64,000 bases of DNA from Ichthyophthirius multifiliis (lineage: Eukaryota > Ciliophora > Oligohymenophorea > Hymenostomatida): assembly GCF_000220395.1 (NCBI RefSeq), contig NW_004087568.1, forward strand, positions 39,108-103,107, written 5' to 3'. Shown here piece after piece: positions 39,983 through 52,040 of the stretch (its first letter is position 1; each line of letters starts with the position of its first letter). The notes beneath the pieces were generated by a model. That model saw only the letters and a list, made by a program, of their open reading frames with translations. It ran no database searches and was not told the DNA's origin. A program made the position numbers and the translations under genes.

Positions 39983-41843
39983 TTATATATATATATAGTA
40001 TCCTTCATTTGAGTAATGTTGGAAATAAATTAAAGAAAAAAGAGTAATATTAATATAAAAAAAGTACAGGGGGTATATAATAAGAAAAAAATACAAAAAA
40101 GAATTGGAATAAATCTAGTTAAAAATATTAACTTTAAAATTCCAAAAATATTGTTAATTAATTTTACCTAAGATAAAGGCTTTTCTTATCAGAAGAAAAT
40201 ATTAAAGATTAAAAAGAGCATCTTAATATATTTAAGCTTACTTTAAGACAAGGTGGTTTTCATAATTATATAAAAGAATTAAATTTTCAGTTTTAAAAAT
40301 ATAAGCCTTTATACGTTTTTAAGCAAAAAGAATAATGTTAAAAGAAGCAAGATTGAATATTTTTATAGAAAAAAATAATTACAATATATAAAAAATATAA
40401 CAAATGGAAATCAAAACACTTAAAGAAATCGAAGAATTACATATATTAAAACCACATGATTAATTATAAAAGAATGAGAAGAAAATGTACTTGTTTTCTA
40501 ATATTATCGATTTCGAAATACTTACTGATATTAATTAAATTTACGAAGATTTATCATGGTCGTAAACGTTTAAAACTCTATATACATAAAATTATGAAAA
40601 GTAGAGTTATATAGAATATGTTTATGTATATATTAATTTTAGTAAAAAAATTACCAATATTTTATTTATTTATTTATTTATTTTTAAAAAAAGGCAGGAA
40701 ATACACACTCTTTAGCATCTAATTCGACTGGAAAACTCTTTATTTGGGGTTGGAATGATTATAATTAACTAGGAAAAGGCAAAAATTACCCTTAAGAAAT
40801 GCATTTTCTAAAAGAAAACATTATACAAACTGGTTGTCTAAAAAATACAACTGCAGTTTTAGATGGGGAAGGTAATTTCTAATTTTGGGGAGAAAACAAT
40901 GGAAAAATAGAAGGAAAAGAAATAAAAAAATTTGAATTTTCAAATAAGGATGAAAGAATTTATTTATTATCAAAAAAAGGGGAATTATTTCAACTAAAGA
41001 TGAAGAACTTATAAATTGAAAATATTTTTAAAGATTAAAAAATAATAAAAAGTGTATGTTGTGGGTATAATTTTACCCTTATTTTGTGCTAAAGGGGTTT
41101 AGTTTATTCTAAAGGAGAAAATAAATACGGAGAATTAGGATAAGGAGATAATTTAATAAGAGAGAAAATTTGTCTAATAGAATTTTTAAAGTAAGAAAAA
41201 ATAGATTAAATTTCTTCCGGTTTTAAACATTCGGCTTGTAAAAGTTCTCTTGGAAAAATATTCACTTGGGGATTGGGCATTAATGGATAATTAGGGCATG
41301 GAGATTTTGAAAATTAGGTTTTTCCTAAAAAAATATGTTTTAATTAAAAAATCTTGTAAATTTCTTGTGGATTAAAATGTACAATTTTGTTAAGTGAAGG
41401 GAATTTATTTTGGTTTGGATCTAATTAATAATTAAAAAATAATAATTTTCCTATTAAATATTAATTTGATAAAGTTTATATTTATATATAAAAAATATAT
41501 TCTATTTAATATTATTTATTAATATAGGATTCGGTTTTTAACTAAAGTAAATTCTAGATTGTAAGAATATTTTGTAGTTGGAGTAAATCTATAAGTATTA
41601 TATGTGTTACAATCGCAAATTGTGGATAATATCTTCAAATAAAATAAAATTAGAGAAAAAAAATAATTTAACTTTTAAATGAATAATGGAATGAATTTAA
41701 TATTAATTCAAGTATTTTTATATCTTATTAAATCAAAAAATCAATATATACATATTTTTTATTTTAATATAGTTAATCCTCCTTATATTAAATAAGTATC
41801 TAATTTTATTTCCGAAAAAAATATGAAATTAAAAGAAATTTGA
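36956..41843 (+). CDS. Unconventional myosin with IQ motifs and an RCC1-like propeller tail
   Basis: This is an actin-based motor. Nine exons fit exactly. The introns are 37655-37743, 37918-37968, 38261-38326, 39441-39510, 39926-39998, 40620-40693, 41474-41527 and 41712-41772; removing them leaves 4350 bases, or 1449 residues, in one frame. The head shows the P-loop GESGAGKT (residues 174-181), switch I NDNSSRFGKY, switch II LLDIYGFEVF and the actin-binding VHFIRCIKTNE with RYLGVLESI. Basic IQ-like helices follow (QKKYRGYIIRKKYKKEL, IQAFIRFQAKR). After 40694 come RCC1-type blades: GNTHSLASNSTGKLFIWGWN, KYGELGQGDN, KHSACKSSLGKIFTWG and CGLKCTILLSEGNLFWFG. The end, INPPYIKQVSNFISEK, closes with TGA at 41841. 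RCC1 tails on ciliate and apicomplexan myosins are, to my knowledge, reported; this one is complete. Confidence 0.93.
37684..37739. repeat. (AT)n array in myosin intron 1
   Basis: AT dinucleotides fill most of the first myosin intron. Similar arrays fill intron 4 (about 39462-39500) and intron 5 (about 39944-39998). Confidence 0.92.
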
Positions 41844-41945
41844 TTATATTTTATATATATAAAAATTAAAATATTAAATATATATATTATATATATCTAT
41901 ATTTTTTATTAATTAAAAATATTTTGATATTTTTAATCAAATAAA

Positions 41946-42404
41946 ATGAAATTTAGTGAATTTATGACTTAATATAAAAATTCTTTTAATTTAGTTAATG
42001 TAAAAAATATAAATTAGAATTAATTATATATTAAAAATATGAGTTTTTCTAAATAATTGGTAAATAATTATAAAGAAAAACAAGAATATTAAAATTTACT
42101 TATAAATTTATTAAATGATAAGAATATTGATAGATAAAGTATATATTATCTTTATAAGCAATGCAATTAAAGTGATTTATTTCCTAATAATAGCAAGCTT
42201 TTAATGAATTATTTACTTGATACAAAGCGAATATAATATAACATGATAATAAAAAATTCAATATATTTATTTAAATTTATAATTAAATTCTTATTTATTG
42301 GAACTATAGTTAATTTTGGCATAGTAACTTATTATTATTTAGAATATGATATAAATATTAATCATCCAAGGGCATCAGATTGGCATATTTACAGATTTAA
42401 ATGA
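41946..42404 (+). CDS. Small single-pass membrane protein, unknown
   Basis: An uninterrupted frame of 152 residues runs from ATG at 41946 to TGA at 42402, 102 bases after the myosin stop. The first 100 residues are polar and helical (MKFSEFMTQYKNSFN; a Tyr/Cys-containing YYLYKQC). A hydrophobic segment follows (FIIKFLFIGTIVNFGIVTYY), then a short tail ending PRASDWHIYRFK. One helix near the C-terminus plus an aromatic, basic end would suit an organelle inner-membrane subunit, but this is a guess. No homology is recognised. Confidence 0.72.
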
Positions 42405-42760
42405 AAAGTTTATAAATAAAAGAAATGTTAAATAACATTTAAATATATTATTTAATACTATATATATAATATTATTAAATGCATTTATTAATAAAAAAAA
42501 TGATATTGAAATAAAATAAACAAATTTATTTTTTAGTTTAAAAATAATAATTTTGTTATTGTTTATTAACAAATATAATTTAAAATATTTAATAAAATAT
42601 ATAAAGTTTAAAGAAAAAAATTAATTATTATTAAATTATTATAATTTATTTATAAATAAAACTTTTAATATCAGAAAAATCATTAAACAATTATATTAAA
42701 TATAATTGAAAAAGACAAAATAAAATATTATAATAATATATATATGTAAAAAAAAAAATT

Positions 42761-42804
<44 letters not shown>

Positions 42805-42902
42805 TATATATATATATATTATAAAACATTTTAATTTTTTTTTTTCAACATAATAATTAATTTTTGTTATAAATTTTTTATTAATAATCTTTTTTTATAA
42901 TA
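42405..42902. other. Convergent spacer with AT array
   Basis: The spacer lies between two convergent genes. It contains (AT)n arrays at about 42739-42820 and no gene. Confidence 0.75.
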
Positions 42903-43490
42903 TCATAATAAACTTTATTAGCTTTATTATTTTTCTTATAAAGGGTTTATTCTACAAACTGGACATTTAGCTTATTTAATAAGCCATTTATCTATACAAG
43001 TTTAATTAAAATAATGTTAACATTATAAAGTTCTCAATTTTTATTGTTTTTAAAAATCTTCTAAACAAATAGCACATGTATCATTTTCTAATTCTAATTA
43101 ATATTTACTTAATCCATTAATTTAAATAAATTATTATTATTTGATTCCTTATTCTTCTATATTTAATTATTAATTTCCTTCTCTTAAGTTATACAATATA
43201 GTAATTAATAAATCTATAGGCCTACTTCCTTATTACAAATTCTCTATTTACATTTCATTTATTATTGCAAATTAATTTTATTATCTTAAAACTTGTATAT
43301 TTTAACTAATTATAATTACTCTTCTATATATTAGAATAATTACATAAGAAAGTATAACACACATTATAATCGAAAAAGGATTTTTTTCAAAAAACATATT
43401 ATTAATAAAAACGAAACAAAAAATTGAGATAATGAAAATTAAATAAAGTAGTTTTTTTTTTTTAATTATTTCATTAAATAAATAATGCAT
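42903..43490 (-). CDS. Two-pass membrane RING protein (E3 ubiquitin ligase-like)
   Basis: An uninterrupted frame of 195 residues runs from ATG at 43490 to TGA at 42903. Two hydrophobic helices lie at about residues 13-33 and 38-56. A Gln-rich cytosolic linker follows, then a RING-type domain from residue 139: CAICLEDF, LQCQHYFNQTC, IDKWL, KCPVCR. The zinc-ligand order is C-x2-C-x14-C-x-H-x2-(N)-x2-C-x10-C-x2-C. The position that is normally His in RING-H2 (CxHxFH) is Asn (AAT) here. Such membrane RING proteins usually ubiquitinate ER or endosomal clients. Confidence 0.85.
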
Positions 43491-45405
43491 ATTATTATCT
43501 TAGTTTTAATAAATAATTGATTAGTTAAAATTTTAAAATTAAAATAATTAATTGGCTTCTAATATAATTGGAATCAATGTATTTTATCTATTCATTATAT
43601 TAATTATTTATGATTTCTTTATTATAATTTATTAATTATGGTATTTTTTATAAGTAAAAATTTTTAGAAAATTCTTATTTATTTATTTTTTACAAAAAAA
43701 TTAAAATGATTTTTATAATATTAAAAAACATAAAGGTTTTAATTTATTTTTTATTATTATTTGTAAGCTTTATTAATACATAGTAAAATAAATAAGGATA
43801 AAAATTTATTAATATATATATAATTATATACTTTTTATAATAATAAAATATAAGTAACAAAAAATATACGCATTAATATATATTAATTTTTTTTTAAAAT
43901 ATACAATATATATAAAAAATTATTTAAAATTTTAATATTTAGGATAATTAATGGTCATTTTAATTGAGACGTAAAAAAAAAAAAGAACATATAAAATTTT
44001 AATAGATAGAATATCTATTACGTTTGTTACATTTTCAATTTTTGTCAAAAAATTTAAAATATTTTAATAATTAAATATAAAAAAAAAATCATATGATAAA
44101 ATATAATATTTATAAACCCAAAATCAATAAAATTATATAAATAAAATATTATGTTTTTAATATATATATATATACATGAAAAATATATTTAATAGATATT
44201 TGCGTATAATATAAAGAATATATATTAAGTTAAAAAATTAAAACTTATCTAATTAAAAAGGCATATATGAGAGAATTTTTAATAGATAAACGAATTTGTT
44301 CAAAATTTTCAAAAATCATTCAGTTTTAACTTAAATAAATTAAAATATAAATATTTAATAATTTTGACAGTATAAAATTTTAAATTAAAATTGGTTTTAT
44401 TATAATAAGAAATTAATGATAAAAAAAATATTAAAATCCTATTTCCAATTATATTATTAAATGATTAATAAATTGAAGATTATATTAAAATTTACTGTAT
44501 TGACTAAAATTAAAAGTATTTTTATATATTAAAAAAAGAATCATATTTTTTATTTTGAATTTTCTAATTAAGACTATTATGAAAAAAAATTATTAATATA
44601 ATTTTATCAAATTCACCATAATTAAGTTTTTAAAAAAAATTATTTTAAATAATAGAAGATTTTACAGTATTTGAGAAAAAGTATTATTTATATGAAAAAC
44701 TTTAAACAAATTAAGTTATGTAGAATAAAAATTATATAACATAAATTTATGATTTAAATAAATTTAAGGCTATTGGCATTATAAATATTTAATAATATAT
44801 AAATGTTAATTAAAAAAGAAAAAAAGTGTTAATTATTAATAATTTTAGGTTAAAAAAGAAGAAGTATTTTTCAAATAATCTAAGTTATCTTATATTTTAA
44901 TAATAGAGTAGAGAATTAATATAAGTAGAAATAAATATTCAAACATATTAAACAAAAGTATATAAAATTTGAATTTAAATAGATATTTTTCATTTTATTT
45001 TGATTATATTTTCACCCCCCTCCCCCCAAAATAAATTATTGTAATTATTTAAATATAAAAACAATTGACTTCTATTTATTTAATTTTATTAAGAATAATA
45101 AAATATATATTTCATTTGCTAATTAATAATGAACAAAAAATTAAATTTAACTTAAAATCAAAAAAAAAAAACATTAATTTGTATCGTTAAATTGTCTCTT
45201 CTAATTAATTTTAATTTAAATATGAATTTAATAGCCTTCTCTTTAATTTGTTTTTACATATTTTTTAAAATATTTCATTTTTAATATATTCAATTTGGCT
45301 TTTAATTTATAATATAATATTTTCATTTATATTAATTTTATAAAATATAATATTATTTTATATATTTTTTTTTTAAATTTAAACTTATTTTAGCTATTAA
45401 AAAAA
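43491..45405. other. Unassigned interval
   Basis: Mostly A/T runs. A plus-strand scrap near 44260-44560 contains semi-plausible peptides (REFLIDKRICSKFSKI; YFLFQIFQL) but they are split by TGA and frame changes, and I cannot assign a family. A C-tract lies at 45015-45027. Confidence 0.5.
45015..45027. repeat. C-homopolymer tract (C6TC6)
   Basis: Twelve cytosines interrupted by one T, in otherwise A/T-only intergenic DNA. The arrangement resembles that at 4232-4247. Confidence 0.9.
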
Positions 45406-46146
45406 ATGAAGTTTTACGAAAAAATTTTAATAAAAATATTAAAATATGGATAAATACCAAAGCACATTGCATTTATAATGGATGGAAACCGTCGTTTTGC
45501 CTCTAAAAAAAACCTTCCAAAAACATAAGGACATTATTCTGGTTTAAATTCACTTAAATAATGTTTAGAGTGGTGTTTAAATTTAGGAGTAAATTAAGTA
45601 TCTGTATTTGCATTTGCTATAGAGAATTTTAAAAGATCATAAGAAGAAATTGAAGTCTTAATGAATTTAGCGAAAAAAAATTTACTTGAAATGGCATAAA
45701 AAGATGAATTTTTATAATAAAATAACATAAAAGTGAATATTTGTGGGAATATAAAGCTTTGTAAAGAAGATGTACAAGAAGCAATGAAAAAAATAGAAGA
45801 ATTAACAAAATAAAATACGAAATTATAACTTGATATTTGTTTTGCTTATAACTCTACATTCGAAATTGATAATTCGATTTAAAATATAATAAAACAAGAA
45901 GACATTAGTATTGAAAATTTCAAAAAAAACTTACTTATATAAAATAATCCTGATATTATTGTAAGAACTTCAAATGAAATTAGGCTTAGTAATTTTATGA
46001 TTTTCTAAAGTAATAATTCATAATTAATGTTTATGAAAGAAAATTGGCCTGAAATTAGTATTTTTACTTTGGCAAAAATAATTTTAAAATATTAAAATTG
46101 TGAAAAAAGATAAGAACAAATTTAATAAATGTTAAATTTTTAATGA
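45406..46146 (+). CDS. DHDDS: cis-Prenyltransferase: dehydrodolichyl diphosphate synthase
   Basis: The enzyme adds isopentenyl units in cis to farnesyl diphosphate to make the dolichol backbone for protein glycosylation at the ER. A single exon of 246 residues runs from ATG at 45406 to TGA at 46144. Motifs in order are KHIAFIMDGNRRFA (catalytic Asp26), GHYSGLNSLKQCLEW, QVSVFAFAIENFKRS, NIKVNICGN, and DIIVRTSNEIRLSNFMIFQS followed by WPEISIF. The usual RTSGE is RTSNE here. The eukaryotic catalytic subunit normally pairs with a Nogo-B receptor-type partner; no such gene is in the window. Length and motif order are normal. Confidence 0.93.
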
Positions 46147-46220
46147 TTTTTTTTTTTTTTGGTTTTTTTGTTTTTTATTTTATAACAAAAAATAAAATAT
46201 TTATAATACATTTATTATTT

Positions 46221-47016
46221 TCATTATGCTTTTAATAATTTTTGTATTAATTCTTTAAATGCTTCTTCTATTCCTCTTCCTTTTATTTTATTTTTTTAAC
46301 AAATAAAATAAAATAATTTTAATATAAAGCTAATAAATTTCTTTTTTATTTTATATATCACCATTATAAGCAGAAGTATCAAAATAATCGAATTACCTTG
46401 ACTAAAAATTGTTTATAAATAAAAAAATATATATATTTCATTAAAATAAGTACTTTTGCCCATTAAAATCCTTCTTATTCACTAACAACCCTTATACTAG
46501 TATCATTCTAAATAAAAATATTAAATAATTTTTTGTAAAAAAATAGAAAAAACAAAACCTTATTTCCTAATACTATTGTTGGAAGTCCTTACACTCCACA
46601 ATCATTAGCTTCTCTTAACCATAAATCTAAGCCATCTAAGCTTCTTTTTAATCCTACATCGAAAATAAGGATTATTGCATTTGATTCTTTATAAAATTCG
46701 TTTCTAACTTCATAAAATTCAGGATGTCCAGAAAAGTCCCAAAAATTTAATTGTACAATTTCTTTTTATTACTCAATTACTTTATTTTTATAATCTATTG
46801 CTATTGTTGGTTTATATTTATGGTCAAATTAATCTGAAATATATCTATCTAATATTTATGATTTGCCTACATTTCCATCTCCTAAAACTAGTACTTTAAA
46901 TCTTTTTGTATCTTTTGGTTAAGAAATGTTTAATTTGCCTGGTCTAATAATTATAATTTTTATGAAAATATTTTAATTTAAATATTTTTTTTTTTTTGAT
47001 TTAACTTTTATATCAT
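46221..47016 (-). CDS. RJL-type small GTPase (DNAJC27/RBJ-like, without J domain)
   Basis: RJLs are an ancient Rab-like GTPase family. Five exons fit perfectly: 47016-47006, 46943-46559, 46507-46454, 46401-46362 and 46279-46221. Together they hold 549 bases, or 182 residues, ending with TGA. The first exon encodes only MIQ and part of Lys. Motifs are VLVLGDGNVGKS (P-loop), HKYKPTIAIDY (switch I), FWDFSGHPEFYEVRNEFY (the RJL signature; His replaces the catalytic Gln of Rabs), VLGNK followed by ND instead of NKxD, and FDTSAYNGRGIEEAF. There is no C-terminal cysteine for prenylation and no J domain, unlike vertebrate DNAJC27. Introns are 51-82 bases. Confidence 0.88.
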
Positions 47017-50006
47017 TTTTTTATTTTTTACTTTTTTTATTTTTAATTTATTATTAAAAAAAAAATTAATTATTTTTTTAAAAAATAATAGTTTTGTTGT
47101 TTTTTTATAAATAATTTAATCATAAGTATTAAATTTAAATATTTTATTATTAGCTTATTTGTTTAAATACTTTTAATATTTTTTATAAAATCTATGCAAA
47201 TTATATAATTTTAATTAAGGAATTTAGAATTATTTCATTTAAAACAGTATTAGAATGTAATATAAGAAATAAGGCAATTATAATTAATATAAAAAATTTA
47301 AAGTTTTGCAATAATATAAAAAACAGCTATTTTACCGAGAATTATGACTGTTATTTGTCGAAAATTATAATAATATTTTAAGGAGAAACATATTAATTAA
47401 AACATTTATAACAAAATATAAATAAAAATAGATTAAAAACATACCTCTTATTAAATTTAAGAATAGCTTTTATTGTTTAAATAAAACTTTTTAATTAATA
47501 AATATAAAAACAATTTTTACATTAATAAATAATTAATATTTTTATATTTATTTTGTATATAAAGTTTTAAGCAATTAATATGACAATTTTATAGATAACG
47601 CCAAAATATTTAGCAAAGCTTGTTTTTACTAAGTAATGAATGAGAAGAAGCAATTCATATTACGTAAATAAGGTATAGGATGAATTTTCATAATTTTAAA
47701 GCTTAAATCGTCTCTATACAAATAAATTCAATAAACAAAAACAAAAATATAAATATATAATAGAAAATCTACCTAAAATCCTTTCATATAAAAATATATC
47801 CTATTAGGGATATAATATATTTAATATTTATAATAATAAATATATTGTTAATTCAATTATAATTTTTTTTATAATTATCAAACTATAATAATTGAAGAAT
47901 TTTTATTAGTAACTATTTTTTAATTATTTAATACTAATAAATACTTTATATTAAAAAAGGAGTTTATAATATAAAATAATATTCTCGCGCGCGAATTTCT
48001 TTTAATTTTAGAAATATTTTCGGAATTAATAATTTATGGTTGAAAAAAACCTCATTTTTTTTAACATTTTAATAAGATTAAAATTATTTAAAAAAAAATA
48101 AAAAAAACATAATAAACTATCAAATAATTGAATAAAATATCGTTTTTTTATAATAAACTATAACTTAATCATAAATGTTTTTATTTTTTACAGTAATTTA
48201 TTTTAATAAAAGGGCAAATAAAAAAATTGACAATAGTCTTTTATTTATTTAAACAAAAATAAATAATAGTTAAAATATCTTTTAGTATACTTATCCAAAT
48301 ACTTTTTTTATGTCATATTTTTTCATCTGTTTGTCATAAAGTAGGGAATTATTAAAGAACGAACGAATATCACTTTTTTTTATTCGATCTTATACCGAAT
48401 ATTTCTACCATTAAATTAAAAAATATACACTATTTTTTTCTTATAAATTTTGAAAAAAAGCCATTCATCACATATTTTATTAATAAATTTTATATACCCC
48501 AAATGTCGTATTAAATATCAAAAAAAAATTAAAGGAAACTTATTATTTAAAAATTTAATAATATACCTAAATATCAATTTATTAATAATTAAATCTTTTT
48601 TATTGTTCTAGACTGACTAAATGTAAAAAATTAGATTGTCCTTTTGGCTTCTAAATTAATATTGAGTAAAAAATAAGTACATAAGCCTAATTATTTGATT
48701 TCACACCGTTTCATGCTTATAAAAGGTACAAATTGTCCTTATAAAGATGCATTTTGATTTTTATAGATATTTATAGAGAATAGTAATAATTACTAATTTA
48801 AACACAAATACGAATACTAAATACTAGTATGAATATTTGAAAATATAAATACTTAAATTCGCCAAATTCAATTACTAATTTTTTTAAATAATCATATACA
48901 TATTTTTCTGAAGTATATTCGTATTTATTTTTTTGTTAACTTGAACATTTTTAAATTAGATCTATATAAACTTATATAATACTATTTGATTTCTAAAAAA
49001 TATTTAACATTGTTATAGTTTTAATTTATAAAAAGTATAAACATTTTAAATTAAAAAGACTTAAAATATTTTATTATTAAATTAATTATATTTTATATAT
49101 AAATTATAGTACCCCTTATTTGAATTTCTAATATACCGAATATTCTTAAATACGATATAAACCCTATGTTTTGCTTTAATTATAAAAGGGTTTTATAATT
49201 ACGATTTTAGCAGAATAGATCAAAATACATAAAATTTAGTCGTTCACTAGTAACATATTCACCTGTTAGTGGCAACAAGGATAATTCGATATCTTATATA
49301 GAGATTTAAGAAGAAAATAATTGCAGTAAATACATAAGTATTCTTTTATTTTGCAACTTTTACTATTATCACTTTGGATACATTGCACTTAATTTTGAAA
49401 AAGCAATTATTGAATGTTTAGCTATCCTATATTGACATATATATTGAGTAATATTTACAATGTATTTAGATAAGTGAGAAAAAAAAGTAAAAAGATTATC
49501 GTTTTTAGTTAATTGATAAATGAATAATTATATAAATCCTTAGCTGGAATAAATGGAAAGAAAATAGCTCAAATATATTAATTAATAGAGATATAAAAGT
49601 AATAAAATATTTAAAAAATCTATATACCAAAGTATTCTAATTATATAAAAAAAAGAAGAAGTGATTTTATACTTTATATTGATCAGAAGAAGGACATTAT
49701 TATAGATATTTTTCGAAATTATAATATGTATGCCTAAAGGCTTTAATAAACTTTAGAAACCTTTGATAAAAAATTAAACATTTAACAATATTAGGTAATA
49801 TTAAATGGAGGTATTTTTAGATAATTTAGATACTAAAAATAAAAGAAATTTATTTATTTACTTTTTTTGTGTTAAAAAAAAAAAAAATTAAATAATAAAT
49901 GAAGTATAAATTGTGTTATATTATTGATTTGAATACAAAGAAAAAAAAAAATGTTATTATTAAAATAAAAAGATATTATAATTATATTAACTTTCATTTT
50001 ATTAAT
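47017..50006. other. Long unassigned interval with somewhat higher G/C
   Basis: No complete gene can be assigned. The stretch 47560-49800 contains more C and G than other spacers and several peptides that look coding-like in shifting frames: RRSDFILYIDQKKDIIIDIF (about 49657, +) and LTKCKKLDCPFGFQINIE (about 48612, +). A palindromic TCGCGCGCGA lies at 47985-47994. It may be an undetected multi-exon gene or a decayed element. Confidence 0.45.
47985..47994. repeat. Alternating CG palindrome TCGCGCGCGA
   Basis: A perfect 10-base palindrome with four CpG steps, in a genome where CpG is rare. No associated gene is seen. Confidence 0.9.
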
Positions 50007-52040
50007 TCATATTGTTTATTCGTTTTAATAAAAGACACTACCTTTGCCGAACTCTCTACAAAATTTATGGTTTATATTCCAAGCAGGTGGCATAAATTAA
50101 GGTTTCATTATATCAAGAAAATATTACCTCCACATTCTAATGAAATCTTTGATATCATCATCTGTTTTAAGTAAATCAACAACAAATTTTCCGTGTTAGT
50201 TTTTGAATTCCTTATTGCTTTCAACTTTTCCGATTTTTTAAAACTAATCAAGACCAAGACAATAGGAAATGAACTTTTCATTTATTTTAACATCTCCATT
50301 AGAATTAACTCCGAAATATTGATCTGAAAAAATTTAGATTTTACCTTAAATTTCTTCCATAGAAATAAATTACTTATAAATATCTCTTAAAGTGTTTTTA
50401 TATTTTTTCCTGTTTTCTTTTGGAATACTATCTTTACATTTCGCATATCTCTTAACAGTATTATGCATTTTTTAAACTGCATTTTTTATTATCGAAGCCG
50501 TATCTTTTTAAACATAATCCACTTGATATTTAGAAGAAATTTCTAGTTTTAATTTATCAGAAAATTTTCCAGCTTTCTCATGACATTTAACACATAATAA
50601 TATAATATCATGTGAACGATGACTTTTATATTTATTAGGGAAATGTCTTCTATATAAAGAAGGAACAATATGAAATTTTGTATATTTTTCGCTTTTTCCA
50701 CATACTACACATTGATTTTCCCTTTCAGTTAAATAAAAATAATGTTCATTTTATTAAATTTCTATTTCCAATTCTTCTTGTCCTTTTCCATTTGGATTAA
50801 AATTTAATTTGATTATTGAAGGATTTGTTTCAATTAATGTCGCTAGTCCTTTTTTTAAATACCATTGTATCTTTTTTTCGTCACAATTACAAAGCTTAAA
50901 GCCTTATGGAGATAATATTTAACAGTTTCCATAAGGATTTTTCTTTATGTAATATTTCTCCTCAAACATCTTTGTACGGAGTGCTTTTTTATTGATTTTT
51001 TAAGTGTTATTTTCTGTTTGCTATTATTATATAGGAATATGTTATTATATTTCTATGATTTTTTATAGATTTTCTTAAAGAAATTTATTATTTATATTAT
51101 TAATATTTTCATTAAAACATATTTGTTCACAAAATTAATATATTTCTTCGTCTGAGGCTATCTTATTGATATTAAAGTTGCATTCTTCTGCATAATTTTC
51201 TCTTAGTTTACATATATTAATGAATAGATTTTCTGTTTTATATTAATAATTTCCTTTCTATAACTTTCTATAAATATTCTTGTATACTTTAGAATCAAAC
51301 TGCTTTTTTAGTAGTCTTTTTATACTTTTGATTACGATTTTTAGATTATTTTTATTAAATAATCATTACCCTATTATTCTATAATTTCTTTTAATAGCGA
51401 ATATCTTAAATATATCAAATAATGAGAGTCTAAAGCCGCATATTCTAATTATTCTTCATTTAAAGGCCTTTAGGACCATTCAGAGAGTTAAAGTTCTTTT
51501 TTTTGATTTTATCAATATGAAAATTACAGTATTTATTTATTAATTTTACAAGTGAGTTATCCTTTTCTTTTTTATATAATTATACATATATCTCTTTTAC
51601 ATCGAAGAAGTTCTTTATGAAAAGATTTTCGAAATCTCTTTTTATCCATTATATGTCTGATTGTCCTGAATAAAATATTTTAATAATGTTTAAATCGCCA
51701 AATATTATCTGTAGTTGTTCTCTTATTAATTTTTTGTCGTTTATGTTTAATATATCTATTATATAGTCATCATATTCTGTTGATATTTATATTAAACACA
51801 AAAATCCTTCATATGTTTTTGAAAAACTTTATTCTGTATCTATACCTATATTGTATTTTATTTTTTGGTATCTTTTATTAATGGTATTTTACCTAGTTTA
51901 TTATATTAGGAAATTTTTTATATAGATTTTATTAAATCATCGGATGTTTATATATATTTATATTGTCCTTTTTTAAATTCCTTTAATTTGATATAATCAT
52001 ATAATAAATATTAATCATATGATTAATTTAATGAATTCAT
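50007..52040 (-). CDS. EXD2-like 3'-5' exonuclease with C-terminal zinc/HNH-like module
   Basis: EXD2 is a DnaQ-fold (DEDDy) exonuclease in DNA end resection and mitochondrial RNA processing. The start at 52040 reads MNSLNQSYDQYLLYDYIKLK. After one frame slip near 51860 come the first metal motif YNIGIDTE, GFLCLIQIS, FYSGQSDIQWIKRDF and EWSQRPLNEEQLEYAALDSH followed by YLIYLRY, which holds the last Asp and Tyr (about 51390-51480). A later segment reads IKLNFNPNGKGQEEL. The C-terminal module CVVCGKSEKYTKFHIVPSLY, then RRHFPNKYKSHRSHDIILLC and VKCH, is the EXD2-specific two-CxxC zinc, HNH-like fold. The protein ends QFMPPAWNINHKF...NEQTI with TGA at 50007. About 675 residues. It is transcribed in the same direction as the XRCC4-like gene upstream. 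Confidence 0.83.

Noticed and set aside
49899-50174. 91-residue plus-strand frame
   Set aside because: Its informative part is the antisense shadow of the EXD2-like C-terminus, which carries the conserved signal.
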